DNA of 64,000 nt from Pacificispira sp965223125 (lineage in GTDB: Bacteria; Pseudomonadota; Alphaproteobacteria; UBA8366; Aestuariispiraceae), in NCBI GenBank assembly GCA_965223125.1, contig OZ244984.1:558001-622000 (forward strand), in the 5' to 3' direction. The notes under the pieces are model-generated. The model was not told the origin of the DNA. It was given only the letters and a program-made list of their open reading frames with translations, and ran no database searches. Shown here piece after piece: positions 8,611 to 17,714 of the stretch (position 1 is its first letter; each line of letters starts with the position of its first letter). The position numbers and the translations under genes were made by a program.

Positions 8611-9810
8611 TCACCGCTGTCGGATCAAAGCTCGGTGCAGCAGCATCGCAAGGACGAGTCCCAGAATCCCGGCTACGGCCACGACGCCCCCCGCTGCAGG
8701 CCAGCCGGAATAATCGATTGCCGTACCGATGGAGACGGGGCCAACCATCTGGCCCAGATTGCTGCCCTGCATCAGCAGGCCGATCACGATGGGTGTCATC
8801 GCGGCGCTGGGGGCGACCATGGGGGCGGTTGACATCAGTGTTGCCGGGATCATGCCGCCCACCACCGAGAACAGGAGGCATAGCAGGAAGGTCGGGACAT
8901 CGCCCAGCAGGGTGGAGAAAATCCCGAACCCGGTAACGCCCATGACCACCAGCGCCCCGGTGACGAGCCGGATGCGCCCGACCCCGCGTGAGAGCAGCAC
9001 CCCGCCGGACAGGTTGCCGATGATGTTGAAGACCGTCGCAAGCGTGCTCAGCAGGCCCGCCTCAAGATAGGGGAGTCCCATGCGGTCCATCAGCAGGACC
9101 GGCAGGAAGCTGAAGACGGCGAAGAACATCAGGCTGTAGAGCGAGAACAGGAGCCCCAGAGCGAGGGGGCCGGATCGGGACAGCGTCCGCCCCACATCCT
9201 CCAGCAGCGCCGCCATGGGTTTCGGCAGGGCCGGAGCAGCGTCATCGACCATGCGAAGGATGACAAGGCTCATCAGGAGGGCGGTCCCGCCACAGATCCA
9301 CCAGATCCAATGCCAGTCCCCGATGAAGGGACCAGCCAGCATCGCAACGGCCATGCCGGTGGGCATGAAGCAGCTCCAGCAGGCAAAGGCGATATTGCGG
9401 TCCGACCCGCTCACCACGCGGTTCAGGATTGTCGGCCCGGCGACGACGACCATCAGGAAGCCCAGCCCCTCCCCCACGCGGGAAGCAAGGAGCATCGGAT
9501 AGCCGCTGCTGACCGCGCCCAGAAAGGACCCCGCCGCGATGCCCAGAAGCCCTAGGATCAGCATCCGCCGGTCCCCGACCCGGGCGACCACGGCCCCGGC
9601 GGGAATGCCCCCGACCAGCCCGAGAATACCGAAAATCCCGACGACCCAGCCAAGAGCGGCCAGGTCGAGCGCCAGATCATCGCGAATCAGGGGGGCGGCA
9701 ATGGCCGCCTTGCCGATCTGCAACGCCGCCACGATGCCGGCCAGAACGACCACGGCCACAATCCCCCACCGGGTGCGGCACTCCCCCTCTGAATGGTATG
9801 TATGGGACAT
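8611..9810 (-). CDS. MFS transporter
   Basis: A 399-residue major facilitator with 12 probable membrane spans. The first-half loop is GAVVARVGDRRMLILG, followed by ASRVGEGLGFLMVVVAGPTI, and the second half begins near the SRSGPLALGLLFSLYS stretch. The layout resembles the CynX/NimT-like carriers. The frame opens at 9849, but the ATG at 9810 begins MSHTYHSEGE just before the first span and is equally plausible. It is a single gene, and the substrate cannot be told. Confidence 0.82.
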   Translation of the reverse strand: MSHTYHSEGECRTRWGIVAVVVLAGIVAALQIGKAAIAAPLIRDDLALDLAALGWVVGIFGILGLVGGIPAGAVVARVGDRRMLILGLLGIAAGSFLGAVSSGYPMLLASRVGEGLGFLMVVVAGPTILNRVVSGSDRNIAFACWSCFMPTGMAVAMLAGPFIGDWHWIWWICGGTALLMSLVILRMVDDAAPALPKPMAALLEDVGRTLSRSGPLALGLLFSLYSLMFFAVFSFLPVLLMDRMGLPYLEAGLLSTLATVFNIIGNLSGGVLLSRGVGRIRLVTGALVVMGVTGFGIFSTLLGDVPTFLLCLLFSVVGGMIPATLMSTAPMVAPSAAMTPIVIGLLMQGSNLGQMVGPVSIGTAIDYSGWPAAGGVVAVAGILGLVLAMLLHRALIRQR

Positions 9811-9948
9811 AGCGATGGATTTTCCCGGTTCGGGAAGGACAGGAATCATGGAATGGCGCGAACCCTGTCACCGAAATCGGATTTTTGAAAGCGGTTTGCG
9901 GGGCGCAGCCTCAGGCATATACCGCTGTGAACCTGTCCCGCCCGCGCT

Positions 9949-10362
9949 CTATTCAGTCAATTCCAATGTGAAATCCTCGGAATTGCCGACATCCACTTCC
10001 ATGAATCCCCCGGATTTGTAGCCGCGCGCCGAGCAGTCTTCATCACCCTGGATCGTGAACGCTGCATCGCGGTAGCAGAAGCTGAAATCCTCTTCCCAGG
10101 TTTTGCTTTTCGATTCTCCCCGGACATAGAAGAACTGATTGTGCAGATTCCCCTCGACCAGAGTGGCGCAGCCCCCCGCGCCGGCGCTCCACCAACCTTC
10201 GGAAATCCAGACATCGCCCTGCTGATAGGCCAGAGCCAGTTCGACGGCAGACGCGGTTTGATTGCAAACCGTGAAATCAGCCGAGGCCGAACCCGGCCCC
10301 CCGGAAAAACACACCAGACCGCCAAGCGTACCGACACAGATCCTGCCTAACCATGGATGCAT
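9949..10362 (-). CDS. DUF1036 family exported protein
   Basis: A 137-residue secreted protein of unknown function. Residues 1-28 look like a signal peptide ending ASA, and the mature part starts DFTVCNQTASAVELALAY, the usual start of the DUF1036 domain. WISEGWW, GGCATLVEG and the cysteine-containing FSFCYRDAAFTI / GDEDCSARGY segments are typical, and the Cys residues suggest disulfides. The small domain is common in alphaproteobacteria. It sits downstream of the histidine kinase on the same strand with an 80-bp gap. Confidence 0.8.
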   Translation of the reverse strand: MHPWLGRICVGTLGGLVCFSGGPGSASADFTVCNQTASAVELALAYQQGDVWISEGWWSAGAGGCATLVEGNLHNQFFYVRGESKSKTWEEDFSFCYRDAAFTIQGDEDCSARGYKSGGFMEVDVGNSEDFTLELTE

Positions 10363-10442
10363 GGATGCGACCCCATCGCCGTCAATTTACCCGATTATCG
10401 AAATCTATACCGGAATTCCGCCCCGGAGAAGCGGTGTTTATG

Positions 10443-12107
10443 TCAGTCATGCACTCTGCTGCGTGGAATCGTCAATGTCACGCGGGTCCAGGACCCGACC
10501 TCACTGTCGATTTCCAGGCTACCGCCATGCGCCTCGATCAGCTTCTTTGCGATGGGTAGCCCCAGGCCCGATCCACCATAGGTGACATCCGCCGTCGGAC
10601 GCAGTTGCACGAAGGGTTCCAGTATCCGCTGCCGGTCCTCCGGGGAGATACCGGGTCCGGTATCCTCCACACATATGGCAAGACCGCCATCGCCACGCCT
10701 CTTGGCGACAACGGAAATCGTGCCCTCCCTGTTTGTGTATTTAATCGCATTCTCAACGATGTTCACGATTGTCTGGCGGATCATCCGCGCGTCCACCCAA
10801 AGACGGGGCAGATCATCCGGCACCGAAACAGTCAGGGTAAGCTGGCGTTCGGCCAGTCGATCCCGGATGAGACGAAGCGAGGTATCAATGACATCCCGAA
10901 CCGATATCTCCGTCTCATTCAGGTCCACATCCCCGGATTCGATCCGCGTGATGTCCAGAATATCCGTCAGCAGCGCCAGAAGATGGTTCGAAGACCCCAG
11001 AATGTCGCGCACATATCCGGCATAGCGGCTGTTTTCGATCTTCCCCATCAGGCCGCGATCCATGATCTCCGAAAACCCGATGATCGCATTCAGCGGCGTG
11101 CGCAGTTCATGACTCATATTGGCCAGAAAAAGCGTCTTGGCATGGTTCGCCCGTTCCGCCGCCTCCAGTGCCTTGACCGCATCCTGACGAGCGAGTTCGA
11201 CCAGCCGCGCGGAATGAATGAGGGCAAGTTCGAACCGGGCGCCTGCCAGGATGATGAAACAACCGATGGCGAACAGAATGCCGGTACCGCCCAATATCCG
11301 CCAGAAAAATCCGGATCGCTGTGGCCAGCCGCCTTTAGGCGTCGCCTCCATCACCCAGGTTCCGCCCGGTATGATGACATCCAGTGAAACCGGTCTTTCC
11401 GACAGAGAGGATGGATCACCGAAAAACGCCCCCCCAGCGCGGCCTTTCCCATCGATGCCATGAATCGCAACGTCATAGGACTGTGTGATACGGTCCATCC
11501 TGATCCGTTCAAGGAACAGGTCGAAATCCAGCACCAGGGAAGCAATCCCCCACAGCACCTGTTCCCGAAGCCCCTCCCGCGGCAGATAGATCGGATACCG
11601 CGCGATGATGCCCTTGCCCCCCTGTACCAGGTTGACAGGTCCCGCCACCGTCACCTCACGCTGAGCTATCGCCTGCTGGACCATCGGCCATTGCGCAGCC
11701 ACGGCACGGTATTCAAGGCCCAGAGCGGTGCTATTTCCGTGCAGCGGATGGATATGGCTCACCACCAGGCGACGGGCCAGGGCGACATTGCGGACTATGT
11801 CCGCATCGTCCTCAATCAGATACCGCGCAATGCGCGAGAACTGCAACTGCGTGATTTCCGGATTGCTGAGGACATAGCCGACCAGACCCCGGACCCGCTG
11901 CACATTGTCGTTCAGCGACCGGGCAATGTCATTCCGCACCAGGCCCATGCGGGCCAGTGCCTCATCCCGCGCCTCCACCTTCGTCTGTTGCAATGCCGCC
12001 CGCTCGACGAACAGGCCAAGCGAGGCGCACAACACCAGGATGAAGGCGAAGCGGTAGCCTGCCTTTCGCCATACCGTGGAATGCCGTGTATTTATGAGAG
12101 GCCGCAA
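10443..12107 (-). CDS. Membrane sensor histidine kinase with CHASE-type periplasmic domain
   Basis: A 554-residue sensor kinase. A membrane span near residues 15-34 is followed by a roughly 230-residue periplasmic region that resembles a CHASE domain (LEYRAVAAQWPMVQQAIAQ, then GPVNLVQGGKGIIARYPIY). A second span lies near 265-290. The HisKA box is FLANMSHELRTPLNAIIGF, and the ATPase has the N box NIVENAIKYTN, the G1 box VEDTGPGIS and the G2 box GGSGLGLPIAKKLI. There is no receiver domain and no adjacent response regulator, so it is an orphan. The ligand is unknown; CHASE domains often bind small organic molecules. Confidence 0.9.
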   Translation of the reverse strand: MRPLINTRHSTVWRKAGYRFAFILVLCASLGLFVERAALQQTKVEARDEALARMGLVRNDIARSLNDNVQRVRGLVGYVLSNPEITQLQFSRIARYLIEDDADIVRNVALARRLVVSHIHPLHGNSTALGLEYRAVAAQWPMVQQAIAQREVTVAGPVNLVQGGKGIIARYPIYLPREGLREQVLWGIASLVLDFDLFLERIRMDRITQSYDVAIHGIDGKGRAGGAFFGDPSSLSERPVSLDVIIPGGTWVMEATPKGGWPQRSGFFWRILGGTGILFAIGCFIILAGARFELALIHSARLVELARQDAVKALEAAERANHAKTLFLANMSHELRTPLNAIIGFSEIMDRGLMGKIENSRYAGYVRDILGSSNHLLALLTDILDITRIESGDVDLNETEISVRDVIDTSLRLIRDRLAERQLTLTVSVPDDLPRLWVDARMIRQTIVNIVENAIKYTNREGTISVVAKRRGDGGLAICVEDTGPGISPEDRQRILEPFVQLRPTADVTYGGSGLGLPIAKKLIEAHGGSLEIDSEVGSWTRVTLTIPRSRVHD

Positions 12108-12259
12108 CCCAACCCACTCTCTTCATTCGTCCCGAAGAGACTTCTCGCCCAAATCTGCCTGTGGAGACGATGTTGAACCAAGTCTGAAAGTGCCATCACC
12201 GCCCATCCAACGCAACACGGTATCAGCGAATAAGACCTTCCCGAGAACCTGATACTTCG

Positions 12260-12901
12260 CTATCCGGGTGTTCGGATTGATCCTATTATCAAGATTTCCT
12301 CATCCATGGAGACTCGGATCAAGATCATTTCCCCGGATCTAACTCCATTCCCAGTCAGCGCGGTGATGTTGACCTGATGCGTAACCAGCACCAACGGAAC
12401 ATTGAGATCCGCATTGACGAGGAAATTCCGCAATGTCTCCGTCTGCGGCCCTCGCTGCTCACGATTACCGAAAAAGGAGTTGAGGAACGGGGCTTCCTGA
12501 ACCGGACCCAGGGCCATTTCCCGTGCCGTTTCCAGACATCGGCACCATTGGCTGGAAAGAACAGTCACCCTGTCAATTCCGTTTTCCCGGAACAGTTCAC
12601 CGATCCGTCGGGACTGATCCCGTCCTTCCTGGGACAGATTGCGCTGGGTTGAACAATCCCCCAATCGGAAGTCTTCCGGATCACCGACACCGGGCGCGAT
12701 GGCATGGCGGATCAGCACCGCATGTCCGCCGGATCGCAGCAGATCCCAGACTGCACCCGGCTCCGCCGCCCGCACCGGGGATGCCGCCCCTCCGATGGCT
12801 GCACCCCATATCGCGACGACAAGAACAAAGGTGCGGATACTGATCGGGAGCAAGCTGCCCCGCCGTACCACCCGTCGCATTGTTACCATATGCATGAACA
12901 T
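12260..12901 (-). CDS. Histidine phosphatase family protein, exported
   Basis: A 213-residue phosphoglycerate-mutase-like phosphatase. The start at 12901 has a TGGAGG site and avoids overlap with the gene upstream. An N-terminal hydrophobic segment ending VRAAEPG looks like a signal peptide or anchor. The catalytic motif is VLIRHAIAPG (Arg-His). VLSSQWCRCLETARE and the second histidine in LVLVTHQVNITAL complete the pocket. The substrate is unknown. The longer frame to 13051 is not supported. Confidence 0.82.
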   Translation of the reverse strand: MFMHMVTMRRVVRRGSLLPISIRTFVLVVAIWGAAIGGAASPVRAAEPGAVWDLLRSGGHAVLIRHAIAPGVGDPEDFRLGDCSTQRNLSQEGRDQSRRIGELFRENGIDRVTVLSSQWCRCLETAREMALGPVQEAPFLNSFFGNREQRGPQTETLRNFLVNADLNVPLVLVTHQVNITALTGNGVRSGEMILIRVSMDEEILIIGSIRTPG

Positions 12902-12965
12902 GCCTGCGCCTCCATTGAACCGGTACAATGGATGATACGGGCGGAATCCAGACACGGATTGCCTG

Positions 12966-13925
12966 TCAGGCCGCCTTGTACTTTTCCGAAAGATAGATGC
13001 CCGCAAGAACGAGGACCAGGGCAAGCGCGTGATAGCCCTCCATCCGTTCATTCAGGATCACGACCGCGAATCCAGCGGCGAAAATCGGCACCAGATTCAT
13101 GAAGACACCCGCGCGGCTGGGACCGATGCGATCAACTCCCTGGATGAAGAAGACCTGCGCCAGAAAGGAGGGGAAGACCGTCACAAGAGCGATCAGCAGC
13201 CAACCGAAGGGGGTCGGCCATTGGCTCTGGCCTAGGGCGGCCTCGATCCCCGCCATCGGAAGCGACACGACGAAGGCACTGCCCGCCATCACCCCGAACA
13301 GGCTGAGTGGGGACACGGACGGGCGGTTCCGCAGGGCGATGGTATAGCCCGCATAGAGGATGCCCGCACAGATCATCAGTATGTCGCCGGTGTTGAAGGA
13401 CAGGCTGAGCAACCGGTCAAGACTGCCCGCACTGGCAATCGTGATCACGCCGCTGACCGTCAGGATCACGCCCAATCCCTGCAATGGCGTCAATCGAGCG
13501 CGATAGACGATGAACGCACCAAGGGCGACGAAGACCGGGATCGCGCCCTGCAGAATTCCCATATTCAGGCCGCTTGTCGTATGTGCCGCGATATAGAACA
13601 GACCGTTGAAACCGGTAAATCCAAGCGCGCCCATCAATGCCAGAAACGGCAGATGTTTGCGCAGCACCGGCCAGTCCCGCCGCAGCGGTCCGCGAATGAA
13701 GATGAAGCAGAGAATCATGACCCCGGCCCAGCGACCCAGCACAACCAGCATCGGGGAAACCTCCCCCACCGCAAGCTGACCCAGAACCGCATTCCCCGCC
13801 CAGCACATCATGGTGATGATCAGCAGGATATAGGCCTCCGCCGACTGGCGCTTCAGGGCGCTGGCATTGTCCTGTTCAGGGCTCGGGATGCTTGGTTCGA
13901 TCACGGTAGACACGTCCGTCCGCAA
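12966..13925 (-). CDS. EamA/DMT-family permease
   Basis: A 319-residue protein with about ten membrane spans in two EamA repeats. The first begins AYILLIITMMCWAGNAVLG and the second follows near residue 170 (GDILMICAGILYAGYTIAL). The C-terminus is short and basic (SEKYKAA). This family exports or imports small metabolites. It lies 99 bp downstream of the aryl-CoA ligase on the same strand, so it may belong to that operon and move the aromatic acid or a product, but this is inference. Confidence 0.85.
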   Translation of the reverse strand: MRTDVSTVIEPSIPSPEQDNASALKRQSAEAYILLIITMMCWAGNAVLGQLAVGEVSPMLVVLGRWAGVMILCFIFIRGPLRRDWPVLRKHLPFLALMGALGFTGFNGLFYIAAHTTSGLNMGILQGAIPVFVALGAFIVYRARLTPLQGLGVILTVSGVITIASAGSLDRLLSLSFNTGDILMICAGILYAGYTIALRNRPSVSPLSLFGVMAGSAFVVSLPMAGIEAALGQSQWPTPFGWLLIALVTVFPSFLAQVFFIQGVDRIGPSRAGVFMNLVPIFAAGFAVVILNERMEGYHALALVLVLAGIYLSEKYKAA

Positions 13926-14024
13926 GGGTCAGGCGGGATTGAGGTCACCGGTTTCAACACAGACGCAGGGGTTTTGCAACGCATGCCCCAGGACAGCCCC
14001 CGGAACAGGTTCTGTGCATGTGCG

Positions 14025-15602
14025 TCACGTGCCCTCAGTCAACAGACGCTTGCAAGCCTGCCGGTCGATCTTGTCCGTTCCGGTTTTCGGCAAACGGTCG
14101 AGATACAGGATCTGACGGGGATATTTGTACGGCAACAGGGCTGTCTTCACATAGGCCTTCAATTCCTCGCTCAGCGACTCATCCCCCACGATACCGGCAC
14201 TGGGCGCTATGACCGCAGCAAGCGTGGTGCGGCCATCCGGCAAAGTCAGTCCCATTACCGCGCATTCGACCAGCTTGGGATGCTCGTTGAGGCACAGTTC
14301 GACTTCCAGCGGATAGACCCATTGGCCGCTGACCTTGATCAGGTCATCGGCGCGTCCCTTGAAGAAGTGAAACCCGTCGGCATCCACCGTGAACCGATCA
14401 CCGGTCCAGATCCAGCCGTCACGCATCGTCTCCGCCGTCTTCTCCGGACGGTTCCAGTAGCAGGGCGCATTGGAATCCCCCCGCACCCAGAGGATACCTT
14501 CCTCGCCCGCCGCGACCGGATTGCCGTCGCGGTCGGTCAGCTTTACTTCATAACCCGGCACACGCAGACCCGCCGACCCCAGGCGCTTACGCTCCGCCGT
14601 GTTGGACAGATAGATGTGCAGCACTTCGGTGGAGCCGAGACCCTCGATGATCTCATGCCCGAAGCGACCCTTCCAGGCCGTGAAGACCTCACCCGACAGA
14701 ACTTCCGCTGCCGAAATGCAGACCCGCACACTCGACAGGTCCGCCCCGGTCGCGGAAGGATGCTTGATCAGCGCGGTATAGACTGTCGGCAGTGCGAAGA
14801 ACAGGGTCGGACGGCAGGTCCGGATCAGGTCGAAAATCCGCTCCGGCGTGGGGCGGTCGGGCAGCAGGGCGGTCGTCGCTCCGACAGCAAAGGGAAAGGT
14901 GATCGAATTGCCGAAACCATAGGCAAAAAATATCTTCGGTACCGAGAAGCAGACATCATCCTCCCGGATACCCAGCACCCGCCGCGCATAACTGTCTACC
15001 GTATAGGCCATATCATGGTGCAGGTGGACGACGCCCTTGGGTCTGCCCGTCGAGCCGGATGAATACATCCAGAAGGCCATGTCATCACGATGGGTCCGTG
15101 CCATCGGCAGGTTGGCCATCTGCGCCGCGACCCAGGCCCTGCCCGGTTCGCTGTCCAGAACGATCAGATGCTCCGGCTTCGCATCCGCAAACAGGCCCGC
15201 ATGGTCGTCATGGATCAACGCCACCGTCGCACCGGAATCCTCCAGAAAGAAGGCGACCTGATCGGCGGGCGACAGCGTATTTATCAGCACCGGAACCAGA
15301 CCGGCCCGCAGTGCACCGAAGATCGCGGCGGCATAATCAGAACTGTCGTTCAGCACCAACAGCACCCGCGCAGAGCGATCAAGTCCGAGACCGAGCAACC
15401 CGTTGCCGATACGGCATGCCTGCGCACACAGATCCGAATAACGGACCGAACCCTCTTCGGTCAGGATGGCAGGTTTGTCGCCCCGCCCTTCCGCCAGATT
15501 GTCAAACAGGATGCAGGCGGCATTGTATTCATCCGGCACAGAAAAACCGATTTCCCGGTTGCAGGCGGCATCTCGCGGCACACGGTCAATGATATCGGTC
15601 AT
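14025..15602 (-). CDS. Benzoate-CoA-ligase-family aryl-CoA ligase
   Basis: A 525-residue adenylate-forming ligase that activates an aromatic acid with ATP and CoA. The P-loop is WMYSSGSTGRPKGVVH, the A5 block is GLGSTEVLHIYLSN, the hinge region is GWIWTGDRF, and the C-terminal catalytic Lys lies in LPKTGTDKIDRQACK. The order and wording of these blocks match benzoate/4-hydroxybenzoate-CoA ligases. Its ATG overlaps the stop of the monooxygenase gene by 4 bp (ATGA), so the two are translationally coupled. With that partner, salicylate, anthranilate or a similar acid is a reasonable substrate. Confidence 0.87.
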   Translation of the reverse strand: MTDIIDRVPRDAACNREIGFSVPDEYNAACILFDNLAEGRGDKPAILTEEGSVRYSDLCAQACRIGNGLLGLGLDRSARVLLVLNDSSDYAAAIFGALRAGLVPVLINTLSPADQVAFFLEDSGATVALIHDDHAGLFADAKPEHLIVLDSEPGRAWVAAQMANLPMARTHRDDMAFWMYSSGSTGRPKGVVHLHHDMAYTVDSYARRVLGIREDDVCFSVPKIFFAYGFGNSITFPFAVGATTALLPDRPTPERIFDLIRTCRPTLFFALPTVYTALIKHPSATGADLSSVRVCISAAEVLSGEVFTAWKGRFGHEIIEGLGSTEVLHIYLSNTAERKRLGSAGLRVPGYEVKLTDRDGNPVAAGEEGILWVRGDSNAPCYWNRPEKTAETMRDGWIWTGDRFTVDADGFHFFKGRADDLIKVSGQWVYPLEVELCLNEHPKLVECAVMGLTLPDGRTTLAAVIAPSAGIVGDESLSEELKAYVKTALLPYKYPRQILYLDRLPKTGTDKIDRQACKRLLTEGT

Positions 15603-16738
15603 TTCTGTGTTTCCTTCCCGGCACGATAGGCATCCAGTCCCGCCATGAAGCGGGGGGCCAATGTGCGCAATCGATCATCATCAATCCGCCCCGCCCGACG
15701 GATATAGCTGTCGGCCAGGTCCCAGGCGGGTAGGTCCATATGTGTGGCGAAATCCTCATACCATTCGGCGCTGCGATTGGCGGCGGTCACGATCTTTTCG
15801 ACAATCGGCTTGCGGGCGGCCTGATAGGCGGGCAAAGCCAACCCGACATCCCCACCCGCATCAGACAGGGCACGCACCAGGGCAATCGCATCCTCCAGCG
15901 CCAGGCGCGTTCCCGATCCGATGGAAAAATGCGCGGTATGGAGCGCATCACCGATCAGAACCTTATTACCGTCATGCCAGGTCTCGTTCCAGAGCTTCGG
16001 GAAATTCCGCCACATCGATTTGTTTGCCACCAGCGGCGCACCATCCAGCACATCGGCGAACAGGCGCTCGCAAACCGCTCTGCTCTCCGCCTCGTCCATC
16101 CCGACAAATCCAGCCGCCTCCCATGTCGCGGCATTGGTCTCCACAATGAAGGTGCTCATATCCGGCGTATAGCGATAGTGATGGGCGTTGAAACGGCCAA
16201 GCGGCGTATCGCGGAAACTCTGGGTCAGGGTTCCGAAGGTCCGGCGCGCACCGAACCAAACGAACTTGTTAGTCAGCGGATCAATGCTCGTCCCGAAATT
16301 TCCCGCCTGACGGACGATGGAATTCAGTCCATCCGCCCCGATCACCAGATCATAGTCACGATAGGCGGAAATATCCAGAAGCGCCGCGCCAAACCGGGGG
16401 GACAGTCCCACCGCCCGCGCCCGTTCGGTCAGCAGTTGCAGCAGCTTCAGGCGCCCGATGGCTGCGAAGCCGACACCATCAATGGAAATCCGCTCCCCCT
16501 GCACATCCAGGGTCAGGTCCCGCCATTTCTCCATATGGGGCAGGATTGCATCATGGGTGTCCGGATCGTCTTCCCGCAGGAAATCCAGCGCAGTATCCGA
16601 AAACACGACACCGAAGCCCCAGGTCACATTTTCCGGGTTCTGCTCGACGATTTCGATCTCCGCATCGGCGAAGGCCCGGCGTAACAGATAGCCGACATAG
16701 AGCCCCGCCGGTCCGCCGCCAATGATTGCTACGCGCAT
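15599..16738 (-). CDS. FAD-dependent aryl-CoA monooxygenase (salicylyl-CoA/anthraniloyl-CoA hydroxylase-like)
   Basis: A 379-residue flavoprotein monooxygenase. The FAD motif is VAIIGGGPAGLYVGYLL at the N-terminus, the DG motif is YDLVIGADGLNSIVR, and the GD motif is KVLIGDALHTAHFSIGSGT. HFSIGSGTRLALEDAIAL is typical of the group that hydroxylates CoA thioesters, such as salicylyl-CoA 5-hydroxylase and the N-terminal part of 2-aminobenzoyl-CoA monooxygenase. GGAGGAAGC precedes the ATG at 16738; the frame to 16777 is rejected. It is coupled to the ligase at 14025 and divergent from an IclR gene, which indicates a ligase-then-hydroxylase pathway. Confidence 0.82.
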   Translation of the reverse strand: MRVAIIGGGPAGLYVGYLLRRAFADAEIEIVEQNPENVTWGFGVVFSDTALDFLREDDPDTHDAILPHMEKWRDLTLDVQGERISIDGVGFAAIGRLKLLQLLTERARAVGLSPRFGAALLDISAYRDYDLVIGADGLNSIVRQAGNFGTSIDPLTNKFVWFGARRTFGTLTQSFRDTPLGRFNAHHYRYTPDMSTFIVETNAATWEAAGFVGMDEAESRAVCERLFADVLDGAPLVANKSMWRNFPKLWNETWHDGNKVLIGDALHTAHFSIGSGTRLALEDAIALVRALSDAGGDVGLALPAYQAARKPIVEKIVTAANRSAEWYEDFATHMDLPAWDLADSYIRRAGRIDDDRLRTLAPRFMAGLDAYRAGKETQK

Positions 16739-16777
16739 CCGCTTCCTCCATAAAATTCTGATTTTGTTATTCACCAT

Positions 16778-16801
16778 TATACAGTATATTTATCTATATA
16801 C
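16778..16801. promoter_or_regulatory. AT-rich inverted repeats between monooxygenase and IclR genes (candidate operator)
   Basis: In the 86-bp divergent region, TATAC-A-GTATA (16778-16788) overlaps GTATAT-TTATCT-ATATAC (16784-16801). These nested palindromes sit just upstream of the IclR start and are the best candidate site for it. They do not resemble the GCGCAC operator used elsewhere in the window. Confidence 0.45.
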
Positions 16802-16824
16802 AATTTTTGAATCGAAAGCTTCGC

Positions 16825-17577
16825 ATGGCAGCAGAGAATGACGATGAGCCAGCCGATGACCGGCGCGGGATCGGATCGGTCGATACGGCGATGGCGATCC
16901 TGCGGGTTTTCGCCAGTGCTGTCGGCCCCCTGTCACTGAAGGAAGTGGGCGTGCGCAGCGGCATGGCGACCAGCAAACTGCACCGCTATCTCTCCAGTCT
17001 CGTTGCTCAGGGCATGCTGCGTCAGCGGGAACGGTCAGGACGCTATGATCTGGGGCCGTTTGCAGCGGCACTCGGTGTCTCCGCCATCGCCCGGAATGAT
17101 TTCGTAAATGAAACTGCCGCGATGCTGCCCGATCTGGTCGGCAGACTGGGGGCGACAGCATTGCTGTCGGTCTTTGGAGCCAGCGGTCCGACCATCGTGC
17201 GGTGGGAGCGTGGGCGCGATCACGTCGTCACAACGCTGGGATTGGGAACGGTGTTTCCGCTGCTGACATCGGCAACCGGCCAGGTCTTCCTGACCTATTC
17301 GCCGGACAGCCTAACCCGGCCTTTGCTAAATGCAGCACAAAGGGCAGAGGCGGATCGGGTGAAGCGACGGGTCATAGCGGATGGATTTTCCTGCGTCGAT
17401 GGTAGTTTCATACCGGGCCTGTTCGCGGTTGCAGCACCAGTCACGAACTGGCAGGGCGAAGCGGAAGCGGTGGTGACCCTGATCTCGACAAAGCCGACCC
17501 TGACCATGACCGACAGCCCGGCCATCTTCGCTCTGTGTGAAGCCTGCGCCGCCATCTCACTCCCGGATCCACGATAG
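16825..17577 (+). CDS. IclR-family transcriptional regulator
   Basis: A 250-residue regulator with an N-terminal winged helix (residues about 14-75: SVDTAMAILRVFASAVGPLSL, then GMATSKLHRYLSSLVAQGML). A C-terminal IclR effector domain follows (GTVFPLLTSATGQVFLTY and VIADGFSCVDGSFIPGLFAVAAPV). The ATG at 16825 is preferred over a TTG at 16807. It is divergent from the monooxygenase-ligase pair and probably controls it in response to the aromatic acid or its CoA ester. It is unrelated in detail to the second IclR at 33419. Confidence 0.9.
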   Translation: MAAENDDEPADDRRGIGSVDTAMAILRVFASAVGPLSLKEVGVRSGMATSKLHRYLSSLVAQGMLRQRERSGRYDLGPFAAALGVSAIARNDFVNETAAMLPDLVGRLGATALLSVFGASGPTIVRWERGRDHVVTTLGLGTVFPLLTSATGQVFLTYSPDSLTRPLLNAAQRAEADRVKRRVIADGFSCVDGSFIPGLFAVAAPVTNWQGEAEAVVTLISTKPTLTMTDSPAIFALCEACAAISLPDPR

Positions 17578-17714
17578 AATACAGGCCTTTCAACTTTTAG
17601 AGGGAAACTGGACTGACTTCCACCATGCCTCCGACGCAGTCAGGAGTTCAGACATGTCGGATGTTTCCAAGCCCTGACTGACACATCCAGAGCCAAGGAA
17701 CCCGGATGCCGCGC

